From positions 1 to 64,000 of the forward strand of contig NZ_BAVZ01000006.1 of the NCBI RefSeq assembly GCF_000576305.1: a stretch of DNA of 64,000 nt, written 5' to 3'. This DNA is from Paenibacillus pini JCM 16418 (GTDB taxonomy: Bacteria > Bacillota > Bacilli > Paenibacillales > Paenibacillaceae). A program made the position numbers and the translations under genes. Of the stretch, positions 31,302 to 42,823 are shown piece by piece; position 1 is the stretch's first letter, and each line of letters opens with the position of its first letter. A model generated the notes under the pieces. It was not told where the DNA came from and did no database searches. It was given only the letters and a program-made list of their open reading frames with translations.

Positions 31302-32273
31302 ATGACAGAATATCTCATCCGCCGCTTTTTGCAATCCGTGCTGGTGCTTTTTTTGATTTCACTGGTTGCGTTTGGCCTTATTCATGCGGCTCCTGGCGGT
31401 CCTACTCAGATGATGATGGCCCCTGGTATTTCGCCAGAAACAGCAAAAATACAGGCTCATAATATGGGGCTAGATAAGCCGCTCCCAGCCCAATATGGAA
31501 TATGGCTTACGAATATGCTTAAGGGTGATCTAGGTCATACATTTAAGAACAATAAGCCTGTTGGTGATGTTCTTTGGCCAACAGTTGGTAACACCATTAA
31601 ATTGATGTCTTTTGCATGGGTTATCTCATTGTTGATTGCAATCCCGTGGGGAATTTATAACAGTACTCGCGAATATGGACTATCAGATCAGACCGCATCA
31701 TTCGTATCGTATGTTGGTTTTGCCATGCCAGCCTTCTGGTTCGGTATTATATTACAGGTATTTTTCTCTTTGAAATTGGACTGGTTACCCTTATCTGACA
31801 TGTATGACATGGATAAACAAGGTAACTTTCTGAACCTGTTGTTTCACTTAATTTTACCTTGTTCGGTATTAGTTTTGGGAATGCTGGCTGCTTATACTAA
31901 ATATGCACGTTCAAGTATGCTTGAAGTGCTAGAACAAGATTATATTCGTACTGCCCGTGCTAAAGGCGTACCGGAACGCAAGGTTATTTTCCGTCATGCC
32001 CTTCGTAATGCTCTTATTCCGGTAATTACAATTATTGGTATGGACTTGCCTATTCTTGTTGGAGGTGCCACTCTTACTGAGAGCGTATTCAACTGGCCTG
32101 GAATGGGGCGGTTGTTCGTAGATATGGCTCGTCAACGTGAATACTCCGTACTGATGGCAATTACACTCATAACTGCAGTTGTAGTTGTTGCAGGCAACCT
32201 GATTGCGGATATTTTATACAAAATTGTTGACCCACGTGTAAAACTTGGTGGTAAGGGAGGGAGATCAGCATGA
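31302..32273 (+). CDS. oppB: Oligopeptide ABC transporter permease
   Basis: The 323-residue protein starts TEYLIRRFLQSVLVLFLISL and has six predicted membrane segments with the permease EAA loop YIRTARAKGVPERKVIFRHALRNALIPV near residues 210-240. It is the OppB/DppB-type subunit. The stop overlaps the start of oppC by 4 bases. Confidence 0.92.
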   Translation: MTEYLIRRFLQSVLVLFLISLVAFGLIHAAPGGPTQMMMAPGISPETAKIQAHNMGLDKPLPAQYGIWLTNMLKGDLGHTFKNNKPVGDVLWPTVGNTIKLMSFAWVISLLIAIPWGIYNSTREYGLSDQTASFVSYVGFAMPAFWFGIILQVFFSLKLDWLPLSDMYDMDKQGNFLNLLFHLILPCSVLVLGMLAAYTKYARSSMLEVLEQDYIRTARAKGVPERKVIFRHALRNALIPVITIIGMDLPILVGGATLTESVFNWPGMGRLFVDMARQREYSVLMAITLITAVVVVAGNLIADILYKIVDPRVKLGGKGGRSA

Positions 32274-33262
32274 GTAATACAAATATGCCAACGGCTCCTA
32301 ATGCTGAGCCGGCCAAGTATCCAAATTCAGAAAATACATCGCTTCCTCCAGCTACGAAAACAAAAGGTCCGTGGATGGTTCTATGGAGTAAATTTTCTCG
32401 CAATCCATATGCAATGACCGGGCTTGTAGTATTGCTTATTTTTATAATCGGATCCTTATCGGCTAAATTAATCACACCATTTGACCCAGCTCATGTAGAT
32501 CTCATGATCACGAACCTCAAGCCCGGTACAGATGGTCACGTTTTGGGTACAGATGAGGTTGGTCGGGATATTTTTGCAAGATTGCTTTATAGCGGCCAGG
32601 TCTCACTACTCATTGGTTTCTCCGTAGCTGCGATATCCGTTATCATTGGATCCTTGGTTGGAGCTATTTCTGGCTTCTTCGGTGGATGGATAGATACCAT
32701 CTTTATGCGTTTTGTAGACGTAATGTCTTCTATTCCAACTCTGTTTTTAAACATTTTGGTTATGGCTATTTTTGGAACCAAAATTAGTTATATGATTTTA
32801 ATGCTGGCCTTTACAAGTTGGATGAGTGTTGCAAGACTTGTTCGAGGTACCTACCTGCAGCTTCGAGAGATGCAGTATGTAGAAGCTGCAAAAGCAATTG
32901 GGGTTTCAAAAACAGGTATAATTTTCAGACATTTACTTCGTAACGCGACCTTCCCCATTATAGTAAATGCCACACTAATGGTGGGTGGAGCAATATTGGC
33001 TGAATCAGGTCTATCATATCTGGGACTCGGTATTCAGGCACCAGCTACAAGCTGGGGGCTCATGTTAAGTAACTCTCAAGAATTTATGCTAATTGATCCT
33101 ATGCAAGCTGTGTACCCAGGCTTATGTATTTTTATAGTGGTGCTTGCAGTTAACTTTATTGGCGATGGTATCCGTGACGCAATGGATCCAAGACAAAAAC
33201 AGATGAAGTCCCGTAGGAGGCTCGACAAATGGCGCAAAAACTACTCGAAGTCCGAAATCTAA
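32270..33262 (+). CDS. oppC: Oligopeptide ABC transporter permease
   Basis: The 330-residue protein has an N-terminal cytoplasmic segment, six membrane segments and the conserved loop YVEAAKAIGVSKTGIIFRHLLRNATFPI. It is OppC/DppC type. Its C-terminus extends about 33 bases over the start of oppD, beyond the usual DPRQK ending. Either this overlap is natural or the C-terminus is slightly altered. Confidence 0.9.
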   Translation: MSNTNMPTAPNAEPAKYPNSENTSLPPATKTKGPWMVLWSKFSRNPYAMTGLVVLLIFIIGSLSAKLITPFDPAHVDLMITNLKPGTDGHVLGTDEVGRDIFARLLYSGQVSLLIGFSVAAISVIIGSLVGAISGFFGGWIDTIFMRFVDVMSSIPTLFLNILVMAIFGTKISYMILMLAFTSWMSVARLVRGTYLQLREMQYVEAAKAIGVSKTGIIFRHLLRNATFPIIVNATLMVGGAILAESGLSYLGLGIQAPATSWGLMLSNSQEFMLIDPMQAVYPGLCIFIVVLAVNFIGDGIRDAMDPRQKQMKSRRRLDKWRKNYSKSEI

Positions 33263-34254
33263 CGACGGGATTTATGACAGAGAAGGGTTTCGTCAAAGCG
33301 ACGGACCGGATCTCTATAAATATTGAAAAAGGGCAAACGCTTTGTCTGGTTGGTGAATCAGGAAGTGGTAAGAGTGTTACCTCATTATCCATTATGCGTT
33401 TGATTGATTATGCAGGAGGCACCATACTGGACGGAAAGATTGAGTTCAAGGGTGACGATCTAGCTGCAAAAAAACAAGATCAAATGAAGAATATTCGCGG
33501 TAACAAAATTGCGATGATCTTCCAGGATCCGATGTCTGCGCTGAATCCGGTATTTACTGTAGGGGAGCAGATTGCAGAAAGCCTACGTCTTCACCAGAAT
33601 AAAAGTGGTGATGAGGCATGGAAAGAAGCGATCGATCTACTGAAGCTCGTAGGTATTCCGGCAGCAGAGATGAGAGCGAAACAGTACCCACATGAAATGT
33701 CGGGTGGTATGTGTCAACGCGTCGTTATTGCAATTGCCTTGGCATGTAAACCAGAGCTGCTCATCGCAGACGAACCAACTACGGCGCTGGACGTAACAAT
33801 TCAGGCTCAAATTCTAGAGCTATTGATGCGTTTGAAGGAAGAACTAGGCATGGCTATCCTCCTAATTACGCATGACATGGGTGTTGCTGCAGAAGTAGCT
33901 GATCATATTGCCGTTATGTATGCGGGTGCGATCGTGGAGCAAGGCACAGTAGAAGAAATTTTTACAAATCCATCTCATCCATATACCATAGGGCTACTCA
34001 AATCCATTCCAGGGTTTGAAGGAGGATCAAGCGAAAAAGAATTGTATACCATTAAAGGTACAATTCCTGGTCTTGGTAACCTACCTCAAGGATGTCGATT
34101 TAACCCGCGCTGTCCACATGTTATGGATAAATGCCGTCAGGTGGAACCAGGCGATTTCAAGATTGGGAATGAACATACTACAAAATGCTGGTTGTTTGAA
34201 GATAAGCCGGAGGTTACAGTAAGCGGAGGAACAGGGGGAAATACAAATGTCTAA
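33229..34254 (+). CDS. oppD: Oligopeptide ABC transporter ATP-binding protein
   Basis: The 341-residue protein has Walker A GESGSGKS near residue 45, the signature MSGGMCQRV, Walker [13 protein letters not shown], and the C-terminal oligopeptide domain with four cysteines ([14 protein letters not shown]) that binds an iron-sulfur cluster in related transporters. It pairs with OppF as a heterodimeric ATPase. Confidence 0.93.
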   Translation: MAQKLLEVRNLTTGFMTEKGFVKATDRISINIEKGQTLCLVGESGSGKSVTSLSIMRLIDYAGGTILDGKIEFKGDDLAAKKQDQMKNIRGNKIAMIFQDPMSALNPVFTVGEQIAESLRLHQNKSGDEAWKEAIDLLKLVGIPAAEMRAKQYPHEMSGGMCQRVVIAIALACKPELLIADEPTTALDVTIQAQILELLMRLKEELGMAILLITHDMGVAAEVADHIAVMYAGAIVEQGTVEEIFTNPSHPYTIGLLKSIPGFEGGSSEKELYTIKGTIPGLGNLPQGCRFNPRCPHVMDKCRQVEPGDFKIGNEHTTKCWLFEDKPEVTVSGGTGGNTNV

Positions 34255-35254
34255 AAACTTAATTGAAGTTGAACATATTAAAAAGTATTTCCCAATTCAT
34301 AAAGGCTTGCTTAATCGAGTTGTCGGCAACGTAAAAGCTGTTGATGATGTATCTATTTCCATCCGTGAGGGTGAAACGTTTGGTCTAGTAGGTGAGTCTG
34401 GCTGTGGTAAATCTACACTAGGCCGAGTTATTCTAAGACTGCAAAGTGCCACTGGAGGCGCGGTTAAGTTTAATGGTCGAGATATTCATTCTATGAATTC
34501 CAGAGAGCTTAATAAGATCCGGGAAGAAATGCAAATTATCTTCCAAGATCCATTTGGCTCGCTGAATCCACGTTTTCTTGTTAAAGATATTATTGGTGAA
34601 CCTTTAAAAGTTCATACTAAACAGTCTGCTCAAGAAATTGATAAACGTGTAGTTGAACTAATGGAGCTTGTAGGTTTGGATGCCACACGTCGCAATCGTT
34701 ATCCACATGAGTTCTCAGGTGGACAACGCCAGCGTATCGGTATTGCTCGTGCGATTGCACTGAATCCAAAATTTATTGTAGCCGATGAAGCGGTATCAGC
34801 ACTAGACGTATCTGTACAATCCCAGGTTATTAACTTGCTGATGAAGCTACAGAAGGAAATGGGTCTGACGTTCCTGTTTATCGCCCACGGACTTAATGTA
34901 GTGCGTCATATTTCTGATCGTGTAGGGGTTATGTACTTAGGCAAAATGGCTGAGGTAGGTGAGACTGAAGCATTGTATGCAAGTCCGCTACACCCTTACA
35001 CAGCGGCATTATTGTCCGCTATTCCAGAACCAACTCCAAATCGTAAGAAGAAACGTATTGTACTTCAAGGTGACGTGCCTTCACCGGCTAATCCTCCTTC
35101 TGGCTGTCGTTTTCATCCGCGCTGTCCTTTTGCTCAGGCGAAATGCAGTCAGGTTGAACCGTTGCTGGAAGAAATTCTTCCAGGACGTCAAGTTGCTTGC
35201 CACTTCCCTCTAGGAGTGGAAGGCGGTTCAGATCTTGCCAGCATTGGCAGATAA
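34247..35254 (+). CDS. oppF: Oligopeptide ABC transporter ATP-binding protein
   Basis: The 335-residue protein has Walker A GESGCGKS, the signature [10 protein letters not shown], Walker [13 protein letters not shown] and the C-terminal cysteine-rich oligopeptide segment ([15 protein letters not shown]). The start overlaps oppD by 8 bases, so translation is coupled. Confidence 0.93.
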   Translation: MSKNLIEVEHIKKYFPIHKGLLNRVVGNVKAVDDVSISIREGETFGLVGESGCGKSTLGRVILRLQSATGGAVKFNGRDIHSMNSRELNKIREEMQIIFQDPFGSLNPRFLVKDIIGEPLKVHTKQSAQEIDKRVVELMELVGLDATRRNRYPHEFSGGQRQRIGIARAIALNPKFIVADEAVSALDVSVQSQVINLLMKLQKEMGLTFLFIAHGLNVVRHISDRVGVMYLGKMAEVGETEALYASPLHPYTAALLSAIPEPTPNRKKKRIVLQGDVPSPANPPSGCRFHPRCPFAQAKCSQVEPLLEEILPGRQVACHFPLGVEGGSDLASIGR

Positions 35255-35343
35255 TTAATCTTAATGCATGATTTTTAAAGATCAGGTAATCCATAAGCTC
35301 GAGCTGGATTGGGGTCCGCCTGAGTGAGAAGTCATAAGGAAAC

Positions 35344-35376
35344 AACAGCCTTATCCATCGAGGATAGGGCTGTTTT
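35344..35376 (+). terminator. Terminator after oppF
   Basis: AACAGCC and GGCTGTT with internal pairing ATCC/GGAT are followed by TTTT. It ends the opp operon. Confidence 0.75.
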
Positions 35377-35562
35377 GTTATGACATAATTATATTTGCTA
35401 GGATAGGGTTAAACCGGAATAGGGTATTCTATAATAGATAACGGATGGTATAAGGTTTTAGGGTAGGAGTGCTAACTTGACGGTCATTTTTTAAGCTGGT
35501 ATCCTCCCAATATAATCTTTTACATATCATTCGAAGATTGACCCTTGAAGGGAGGACTATTC

Positions 35563-37160
35563 TTGGCTAAAAATTTAAAGCTATCACTTCTTATTTTTGC
35601 TATCGGTGTTTTTATGGCCGCACTAGATAATGGTATTATTACTTCTTCACTGACGACGTTAATTTATTCATTTGGCGTATCGCAACATGGGGTGCATGGA
35701 CAATAACACTGTACACGTTGGGGCTAGCTATCAGCGTTCCTATTGTGGGTAAGATGTCTGATCGATATGGGCGTAAGCTTTTATTCATCATAGAGGTTAT
35801 TTTATTCGGCACAGGTTCGTTGTTAGTGGCTTTAAGTCCGAATTTCACGTTCTTTCTTATTGCAAGGTTAGTGCAGGCACTCGGAGGCGGGGGTATATTC
35901 ATTATTGCTAGCTCCTATGTTCTCTCAACCTTTCCAAGAGAAAGACACGGGAGAGCATTGGGTATGCTCGGAGGGATGAATGGAATCGCGTCCGTACTCG
36001 GACCGAATATCGGATCGTTCATTCTAGGAGTGACTGGGAATTGGCATTGGCTCTTTCTAATTAACGTCCCCATTGCAATCTTGCTCCTGATATTTGGTGT
36101 GAGATTCATTCATGAGGAACAGGAGCATACGAAGTCCAAAATGGACTGGAGCGGGATTACCGTACTGGTGCTTGGTGTGCTAAGTTTGATGTATAGTTTC
36201 ACCAACCTGAACGGAGTAAATCTACTCGACAGCTTACTTTCACCTAAATTTTATGGTTTCTTTATCGCAGCGTTGGCGCTATTGGTACTGTTTTACTTTA
36301 TGGAAAAAAGATTACAGAGTACCGATATGGAACCCGTTGTTCCTGTTGAACTTCTACATCAATCTTCGTTCCGCTGGACGCTACTCATCGCTTTCTTCTC
36401 CGGTGCCATATTGGCATCTGTCATATTTATACCGGGATTCGTAGAGCAATACCTGAACGTTTCCAGTACGGTAGCTGGTTACTGGTTCACCCCACTTGCC
36501 ATAGCGGCTGGAGTTGGTGCAGCAGGTGGCGGTATGCTTGTAGATAAGAAAGGTCCTACTTGGACGATCACCCTCGCTAGTACGCTTAGTATCGTCGGCT
36601 TTCTTCTATTTGCCCTATGGGTGGAATCGCTCTGGCAAATGGTAATAGCGGGTATTCTGGTAGGTGCTGGTTTCGGCTCCATGCTGGGCGCACCTGTTAA
36701 TGTACTTATTACAGAGCAGGCTGGTAAGAACAAAGGAATTGCAGTTGCGACCAGTTCTCTATTCCGCCAGATGGCGATGGCCATTGCACCAACTATTTTT
36801 GCTGGCTTTCTAGCTCGTTCGTATATGAACATTGGTCAGAACATTAGTGAGGGGTTTGCTGCGAGCGGTATGACTGTGCCTGAAGGCGCTATGGATAAAT
36901 ATGCGGCTGCCGGTGCCTCATCTGGCCAAATGGATTATCAGAGTATGGTGGAAGGTTTTAATCATATACCGGATACTGGTATTCGTCAGGTGTTGTTAGA
37001 CGCACTTCATAAGACTGTAGGTCAAGGATATAATGGTTTATTCTGGTCTGCACTTGTGTTTAGTATCTTGTCGTTGATCTCAGCAGTTGTGCTCGGAGGA
37101 ATCCGTAGGAAGAGAGCTGCCAAGCAGCATGCAGAGCCTGTAGAACAAGGTACGACTTAA
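35563..37160 (+). CDS. MFS transporter, DHA2-type drug efflux (one apparent frameshift)
   Basis: The protein would have about 532 residues and 14 predicted membrane segments, of the EmrB/QacA type of proton-driven efflux. After restoring one G near 35682 (TATCGCAAC to TATCGGCAAC), the frame runs from the TTG start (AKNLKLSLLIFAIGVFMAALDNGI) into SATWGAWTITLYTLGLAISVPIVGKMSDRYGRK. The last segment contains the signature loop between helices 2 and 3. The C-terminus is basic. The ribosome site is AAGGGAGGA. Substrate unknown. Confidence 0.85.
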
Positions 37161-37225
37161 TAAAATAGGAAATAGGGTTTAAATAGTGGCATAGCACAGA
37201 TAGAATCTCTTGCCTCTTATTGTCG

Positions 37226-37257
37226 AAGGACTCCGCCATTTGGCAGAGTCCTTTTGT
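37226..37257 (+). terminator. Terminator after the MFS gene
   Basis: AAGGACTC and GAGTCCTT around a smaller GCC/GGC pair, followed by TTTGTTT. The rest of the gap to 37494 holds no gene. Confidence 0.85.
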
Positions 37258-37493
37258 TTGTAAATACTGGACATGTGAACAAGGTTGTTACCTTTTTCAT
37301 GTTTCTTTTTATAAACTTTGCGATTACAATATAAATATTGTTTTTGACTATACGTCTTTATACCTAAACGAATGACAACATATGTCTGCGTCAGACAAGC
37401 AATGTTTCGTTTATATAATCAAAGGAGGCGAGTGGTAAATTTTAGGTTTTCACCTCATGTCTTTATTCTATGTATAAAGAAGGAATCTAACGA

Positions 37494-38495
37494 ATGAAAA
37501 AGAGAACAAAAATATATATAACACTTGCAGTAGTCTTACTACTCATCGCCGGCGGATCCTTTCTATTCCGTAAGCAAATTGCCGTTATGGCTTTCGATCT
37601 ATTTTTATCTGATCGTGTAGAAGACTCATTGAAGAAATCATACCAGCCGCTAGATTCGAAGGATAATACGCTGAGTAAGCAAGCGGAGAAGATCGCTTTT
37701 CAAAGTAAACCTTTTTCGATCATGCTACTGGGAACAGATCAGCGGAAGAAAGAAACGGCTCGTTCCGATACGTTGATTTATGCAGTGGTACGTCCGAAAG
37801 AATCTAGAGTACTTCTAATCTCAATACCACGTGACACGTATACTGAAATTATAGGTAAAGATAAGAAAGATAAAATTACACATGCTTATGCTTTTGGCGG
37901 ACAACAAATGTCCAAGGATACAATGGAAGCATTCCTAGATCACAAAGTAGATTACTATGCCACTATTAATTTCCAAGGTCTCAAGGATGCTGTTGATGCA
38001 TTAGGCGGCATTGAGCTACCTATCGGTAAGGATATCGTTAATAAAGGGGCTGACCATGAGAAGTTCACGGTCAAAGCGAATCAGCCTATTTATACAGGTC
38101 AGGAAGCACTGAACTATGTCCGCTACCGAGAAGATAGTGATTTTGAGCGTACGAAACGTCAACAGGTATTTCTTGATGCCGTAGCCAAAAAGATGTTGAA
38201 TTTCAATTCAATCTCTAAAATTTCAAACTTACTGGATATCATGGGTGAAAACTTTCAAACAGATATGCAGCCTAAATTTATTATTGATTTAGCTAAACAG
38301 GTGCTAACTGGCGACGAAGCGCAGATTACAAGCTACACCATTATGGGTGAAGGTATGAAAATAAAGGGTGTTTATTATGATGAGGCAGACCCAGAATATG
38401 TGAAAACGGCAAAAGCGCTCATCAGCAATTGGGAGAACCCCGATACTTTAGAGGCACAATTGATGACTCCACCTGAAAAAAAGAACGTAAACTAG
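37494..38495 (+). CDS. LCP family protein (LytR-CpsA-Psr, teichoic acid transferase type)
   Basis: LCP enzymes attach teichoic acids or other glycopolymers to peptidoglycan. The 333-residue protein has one N-terminal membrane anchor (residues 7-25) and the extracellular LCP domain with SIMLLGTDQR, RSDTLIYAV, SIPRDTYTEI and the GQEALNYVRYREDSDFERTKRQQ region, which contains the conserved arginines that bind the lipid pyrophosphate. TagU/LytR type. Confidence 0.93.
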   Translation: MKKRTKIYITLAVVLLLIAGGSFLFRKQIAVMAFDLFLSDRVEDSLKKSYQPLDSKDNTLSKQAEKIAFQSKPFSIMLLGTDQRKKETARSDTLIYAVVRPKESRVLLISIPRDTYTEIIGKDKKDKITHAYAFGGQQMSKDTMEAFLDHKVDYYATINFQGLKDAVDALGGIELPIGKDIVNKGADHEKFTVKANQPIYTGQEALNYVRYREDSDFERTKRQQVFLDAVAKKMLNFNSISKISNLLDIMGENFQTDMQPKFIIDLAKQVLTGDEAQITSYTIMGEGMKIKGVYYDEADPEYVKTAKALISNWENPDTLEAQLMTPPEKKNVN

Positions 38496-38504
38496 TATAA
38501 TGTA

Positions 38505-38538
38505 ATCAGCAGCCACAAAAGAGCCGGCTGCTGATTTT
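38505..38538 (+). terminator. Terminator after the LCP gene
   Basis: ATCAGCAGCC and GGCTGCTGAT form a ten-base stem followed by TTT. Confidence 0.8.
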
Positions 38539-38620
38539 GTGTTCGTCTGGAACAAATGAGCGTTTGAAACGTATTTAGATAGGGAACCTTGAAAAAGGGT
38601 AAGAGGAGGATTAATTCTAG

Positions 38621-39046
38621 ATGAATATTGCGTTTTTTCTGTTGCCTAAACAGGAAGTAGTCAGTGTCACTTTGGACTCTACATTGAGGCAGACGCTGGA
38701 GCGTATGGAATACCACAGATACACTGCAGTGCCTATATTGGGAAAAGATGGAGTATACACTGGAACGGTCACAGAAGGTGATTTGCTCTGGTATATGAAG
38801 AATTCAAATGGAAAAGTTACTTTTGAGAACGCTTCTAAATGTTTATTAAAGGACGTACCCTTGAAAGTAAACAATAAGCCAGTGTCGATTGATGCTAATA
38901 TGGAGGATTTGATTAATTTAGCGAAGGTACAAAACTTTGTGCCGGTCGTGGACGATATGAATCGTTTCATTGGAATCGTACGTAGAAGTCAAATCATTGA
39001 ATACTGTGAGAAATTTGTATCTAAAGAATCGGTAAATATACAATAA
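38621..39046 (+). CDS. Protein of two CBS domains (CbpB/DarB-like)
   Basis: The 141-residue protein is only a CBS pair: first repeat about residues 10-60 (TAVPILGKDGVYTGTVTEGDLL), second about 75-130 (FVPVVDDMNRFIGIVRRSQI). Stand-alone CBS pairs of this size in Bacillales include DarB (CbpB), a cyclic-di-AMP sensor. The nearby gdpP gene makes a similar role possible, but that is inference. Confidence 0.75.
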   Translation: MNIAFFLLPKQEVVSVTLDSTLRQTLERMEYHRYTAVPILGKDGVYTGTVTEGDLLWYMKNSNGKVTFENASKCLLKDVPLKVNNKPVSIDANMEDLINLAKVQNFVPVVDDMNRFIGIVRRSQIIEYCEKFVSKESVNIQ

Positions 39047-39145
39047 ATTAGAGTTGCTAATTTGCGGTATGGCCTTTTCGTGAGTAACCAATTTTTATGC
39101 TATAATGGAGAATAAAGCTTTTTCGGGGGATGTGATCTGTTCAAT

Positions 39146-39448
39146 ATGCCAAAAGATCTGGATGTAGCTAAACGCGCTAAGGTGATAGAATGGCTGAAAA
39201 CGGAAGTGGTGGACCACGTATCCCGATTGTTCAAGGCATTATGGGAAGGCAGCACAACCCGGGTAGGTGATAGCCTCGCCAGTTTAATCATGAGTTGTTA
39301 CATATTGGGACGTAGGCTGGGTTTGTCCTACCGGGATTTAGATGATCAATTGTTGGAGAAATTGAAGAAACACAAGCAAGAGGGCCATCAGCTAGAAGAT
39401 TGGTATCAAGATATATCCGCGCTAGAAGAACATATGCGTAAGAGGTGA
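39146..39448 (+). CDS. MazG-like family protein
   Basis: The 100-residue, helical and Lys-rich protein matches the MazG-like family (VIEWLKTEVVDHVSRLFKALWEGSTTRVGDSLASLIMSCYILGRRLG). The acidic metal-binding residues of true MazG pyrophosphatases are not evident, so it may be non-enzymatic. It lies 4 bases upstream of yybS. Confidence 0.75.
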   Translation: MPKDLDVAKRAKVIEWLKTEVVDHVSRLFKALWEGSTTRVGDSLASLIMSCYILGRRLGLSYRDLDDQLLEKLKKHKQEGHQLEDWYQDISALEEHMRKR

Positions 39449-39452
39449 ACAC

Positions 39453-40379
39453 ATGAAATTGCGCTGGACGTCTATTGCATGGAGTATTATGTATTTGCTC
39501 CTGCTTCTTTCTTTAAAAGATATGTCACTGGGAATTGTAACCGTATTATTTCTTGTTCTCCCAGCTACATTACTTTACAGTACGCTGAATCTTAAAATGT
39601 TCTTGCTTCACATCATTCCGATCTGGCTCCTAGCCTTTATGAATGATCGGGCAAGTATATTGCTTGCAGTCTATTTTATAATTCCGTCACTGGTAATGGG
39701 TCACTGCTATAAACGAAAAGCATCTGCCCTAAGAACATTAGTTACAGGTACCTTAGCCATACTTGCCGAGATGTTGTTAATCTTGCTTATAGGCACAATT
39801 TTCTTCCAGTTTGATCTGTCGTTCTATGTGGAAGAAATCATTAGAATGACGCTCGCCCCACTTCAGGATGCAGGCACAAATAATAGGCTCATGTCGGATA
39901 TGGTGATGGTATGGACCAATGATGACATGATAAATCTGAGTAACATGACGATGAGAATGATTCCGTTTGCGATGATTATATGTGCATTCATGATGGCGGT
40001 TGTTACTCATTCTCTTGCTAGACCTATTTTGAACACACTAGGTTTTTCGGTGCCTAAACTAAAACCAGCACGTGAATGGATGCTTCCGCGGTCACTGATT
40101 TGGTATTACTTTATCGGTGTAATTATTGAGTTCTTTGCCAGAGGATCGCATAATTATTTCCTCATCCTTATAGCATCGAATTTGGTACCGCTGCTGCATA
40201 TTTTCTTCATGGTGCAAGCCATCGGCTTCTTTTTCTACCTAGCTCACACACGTAAATGGCATCCGATCTTACCGATTCTTATGGTTGTTGTGATTCTATT
40301 GATTCCGCCAATGCGTATTGTCGGTATTCTTGATTTAGCATTTCCGCTGCGTCAGATGATGACAAAATCCAAACGATAG
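39453..40379 (+). CDS. yybS: DUF2232 membrane protein (YybS family)
   Basis: The 308-residue protein is almost entirely membrane segments (seven or eight predicted). It matches the YybS family, which precedes gdpP and rplI in B. subtilis. Its function is unknown. The start follows AAGAGGTGA. It is tightly linked to the flanking genes. Confidence 0.9.
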   Translation: MKLRWTSIAWSIMYLLLLLSLKDMSLGIVTVLFLVLPATLLYSTLNLKMFLLHIIPIWLLAFMNDRASILLAVYFIIPSLVMGHCYKRKASALRTLVTGTLAILAEMLLILLIGTIFFQFDLSFYVEEIIRMTLAPLQDAGTNNRLMSDMVMVWTNDDMINLSNMTMRMIPFAMIICAFMMAVVTHSLARPILNTLGFSVPKLKPAREWMLPRSLIWYYFIGVIIEFFARGSHNYFLILIASNLVPLLHIFFMVQAIGFFFYLAHTRKWHPILPILMVVVILLIPPMRIVGILDLAFPLRQMMTKSKR

Positions 40380-40389
40380 GGTGGGAGTC

Positions 40390-42381
40390 ATGCCTAAATT
40401 TCTACAGAAACGCTGGCACGGCTACTATACCGTATGGGCGTTTATGCTACTGCTCTTGTTGGTCATTATTGTGACCAAGTATAACTGGGCGCTTGGCATT
40501 ATATGTCTGTGTCTGGTGGTAGCCCTCAGCTATTTCATGCTTAAGACGGAAATGAAGTTCCGTACAAACTTGCTTGAGTATATCAACGGTCTTTCTTTTC
40601 GAATTAAACGAGTAGAGGGTGAAGCCATTAATGTCCTTCCATTCGGCATTATTCTCTATAGTGAGGATCGGACGGTAGAATGGCATAACCGCTTTACCAG
40701 CACGATGTTCGGACAAAAGTCATTAGTGGGCTCTGCTCTTCAGGATTTGTTTCCTGCGTTGCCTGCGTTGATGGGTGAACGAAAAGATGGTCATAAAGAC
40801 CTTCGCAAAGAATTACAAACTGAGCTGAAGATTGAGGATCATTATTACCAGTTAATACTTATTCTCGACGAACGGCTTATTTATTTATATGACGTGACGG
40901 AGCTTGTTGTACTTCGGGAGCGGTATGAAGATGAGAAAATGGCGCTAGGCATCATCATGATGGATAATCTGGATGAGGCTGCTCAGGGTATGGACGATCA
41001 GCAGCGCACGTCACTCATAGCTCGCGTGACGAGCGAAATTACAGACTGGGCGAAGCATTACGAAGTCTATCTACGTCGGTTATCGTCAGATCGTTACTTA
41101 ATGATGCTGAACTATAAGTCTCTTCAGGAGCTGGAAAAGAGCCGTTTCGTCATTCTAGATGAAGTAAGAGAAATGACGGCCGAGCTGAAAGTACCCATGA
41201 CATTAAGTATTGGCCTCGCCTTTGGTCCGCAAAGTATCAGTGAGCTTGGCGAGCTAGCTCAGTCGTCGCTCGACATGGCACTAGGCCGTGGTGGAGACCA
41301 GACAGCGGTTAAGGCTGGCCAGCGGCTATCGTTCTACGGCGGGAAATCCAATGCTGTAGAGAAGCGCACAAGGGTACGAGCCAGAGTCATTGCTCATGCG
41401 CTTCGCGATCTAATGCAAGAGAGTGACAAGGTGTTCATTATGGGTCACCGTATGCCAGATATGGATGTCATTGGCGCTTCCATTGGTGTGCTTAAGGCAG
41501 CGCAGATGTACAATGTGGAAGCCTATATCGTGCTTCCAGGTTTGAATCCATCTATTGAACGGATGATGTCTCAAGTTCAGAAGGATGAGAAGCTGATGGA
41601 GCGGTTCATCCCGCCAGAACAAGCCTTGCTGATGATGAATCCGCATAGTTTGCTGGTGGTTGTAGATACACATAAAGCGTCAATGACAATGGAGCCGAGA
41701 CTTGTACAGAATGCCCGCCGAATTGTAGTGGTCGATCACCACAGACGGGGTGAGGAATTCATTAATGATGCGGTTCTGGTCTATATGGAGCCGTACGCTT
41801 CATCAGCCTGCGAATTGGTAACCGAACTCCTGCAATATATTCATGAGAAAATTCAGCTTAGTCCGCTTGAAGCGACGATGCTGCTTGCTGGAATAACGGT
41901 AGATACGAAGCATTTTGCACTGCATACAGGGTCACGTACATTTGAAGCGGCAGGCTTCCTGCGCCGCAGTGGAGCAGACACCGTACAGATTCAGCGAATG
42001 TTAAAAGAAGACTTGCAGGAATATCTGGCAAAGTCAGATATCATCAAACATGCTAAAATGATATATGACCATGTTGCTTTGGCAGTAACCGAGAAAGATA
42101 TGGTTATCCCGCAACTGTTGATTGCCCAAGTGGCAGATACACTCTTGAACATGACCGACGTAGTTGCCTCATTCGTAATCAGTGAGCGGCCGGATGGATT
42201 AATAGGAATTAGTGCCAGGTCGCTGGGTAAGATGAATGTTCAAGTCGTGATGGAGCGGCTTGGCGGCGGAGGGCATTTAACGAATGCAGCGGTGCAGCTG
42301 AAAGGAACCGTAGAAGAAGCACAGGCCATGCTGCTGGATGTGCTCGCACAGATTGAGGAGAAAGAGGGGTTGTTTGAATGA
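40390..42381 (+). CDS. gdpP: Cyclic-di-AMP phosphodiesterase GdpP
   Basis: GdpP degrades cyclic di-AMP and so sets cell wall and potassium homeostasis. The 663-residue protein has two N-terminal membrane segments (about residues 10-55), a PAS-like domain (about 75-160), a degenerate GGDEF domain (about 175-300) and a DHH/DHHA1 phosphodiesterase module, with [18 protein letters not shown] and [11 protein letters not shown] from residues 350-450 and [13 protein letters not shown] near the end. The ATG follows GGGTGGGAG; a GTG nine bases earlier is the alternative. The stop overlaps rplI by 4 bases. Confidence 0.95.
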   Translation: MPKFLQKRWHGYYTVWAFMLLLLLVIIVTKYNWALGIICLCLVVALSYFMLKTEMKFRTNLLEYINGLSFRIKRVEGEAINVLPFGIILYSEDRTVEWHNRFTSTMFGQKSLVGSALQDLFPALPALMGERKDGHKDLRKELQTELKIEDHYYQLILILDERLIYLYDVTELVVLRERYEDEKMALGIIMMDNLDEAAQGMDDQQRTSLIARVTSEITDWAKHYEVYLRRLSSDRYLMMLNYKSLQELEKSRFVILDEVREMTAELKVPMTLSIGLAFGPQSISELGELAQSSLDMALGRGGDQTAVKAGQRLSFYGGKSNAVEKRTRVRARVIAHALRDLMQESDKVFIMGHRMPDMDVIGASIGVLKAAQMYNVEAYIVLPGLNPSIERMMSQVQKDEKLMERFIPPEQALLMMNPHSLLVVVDTHKASMTMEPRLVQNARRIVVVDHHRRGEEFINDAVLVYMEPYASSACELVTELLQYIHEKIQLSPLEATMLLAGITVDTKHFALHTGSRTFEAAGFLRRSGADTVQIQRMLKEDLQEYLAKSDIIKHAKMIYDHVALAVTEKDMVIPQLLIAQVADTLLNMTDVVASFVISERPDGLIGISARSLGKMNVQVVMERLGGGGHLTNAAVQLKGTVEEAQAMLLDVLAQIEEKEGLFE

Positions 42382-42821
42382 AAGTTATATTTATAAAAGA
42401 TGTTAAGGGTCAAGGTAAAAAAGGGGACGTTAAAGACATTTCAGAGGGATACGCAACGAATTTTCTACTTCCACGTGGACTTGCACGCCCTGCTACGGAT
42501 GGAAATATGAAGACGCTTGAAAATCAAGCAGCATCCGAGCAAAAACGTAAGGATCAAGAGAAGGAAGACGCTCAGAACCTTGCGAAGAAACTTGAGGAAA
42601 TGACGATTCAGTTGAAAGCGAAAGCTGGTGAAGGTGGACGTTTGTTCGGCGCCATTACGAGCAAACAGATTGCAGAAGCAATGTCTGCTCAAAATATTAA
42701 AATTGATAAGCGCAAGCTGGAGCTGAGCGAGCCTATTCGTCACTTAGGTGTGACACAGGTGCCTCTGAAGTTGCACCCAGATGTTAAAGCTACGCTGAAG
42801 ATCCAGGTTACGGAGGAATAA
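42378..42821 (+). CDS. rplI: 50S ribosomal protein L9
   Basis: The 147-residue protein starts [20 protein letters not shown], typical of L9, followed by the long central helix and the C-terminal domain. It lies between gdpP and dnaB, with overlaps or gaps of a few bases, as in B. subtilis. Confidence 0.97.
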   Translation: MKVIFIKDVKGQGKKGDVKDISEGYATNFLLPRGLARPATDGNMKTLENQAASEQKRKDQEKEDAQNLAKKLEEMTIQLKAKAGEGGRLFGAITSKQIAEAMSAQNIKIDKRKLELSEPIRHLGVTQVPLKLHPDVKATLKIQVTEE

Positions 42822-42823
42822 GG

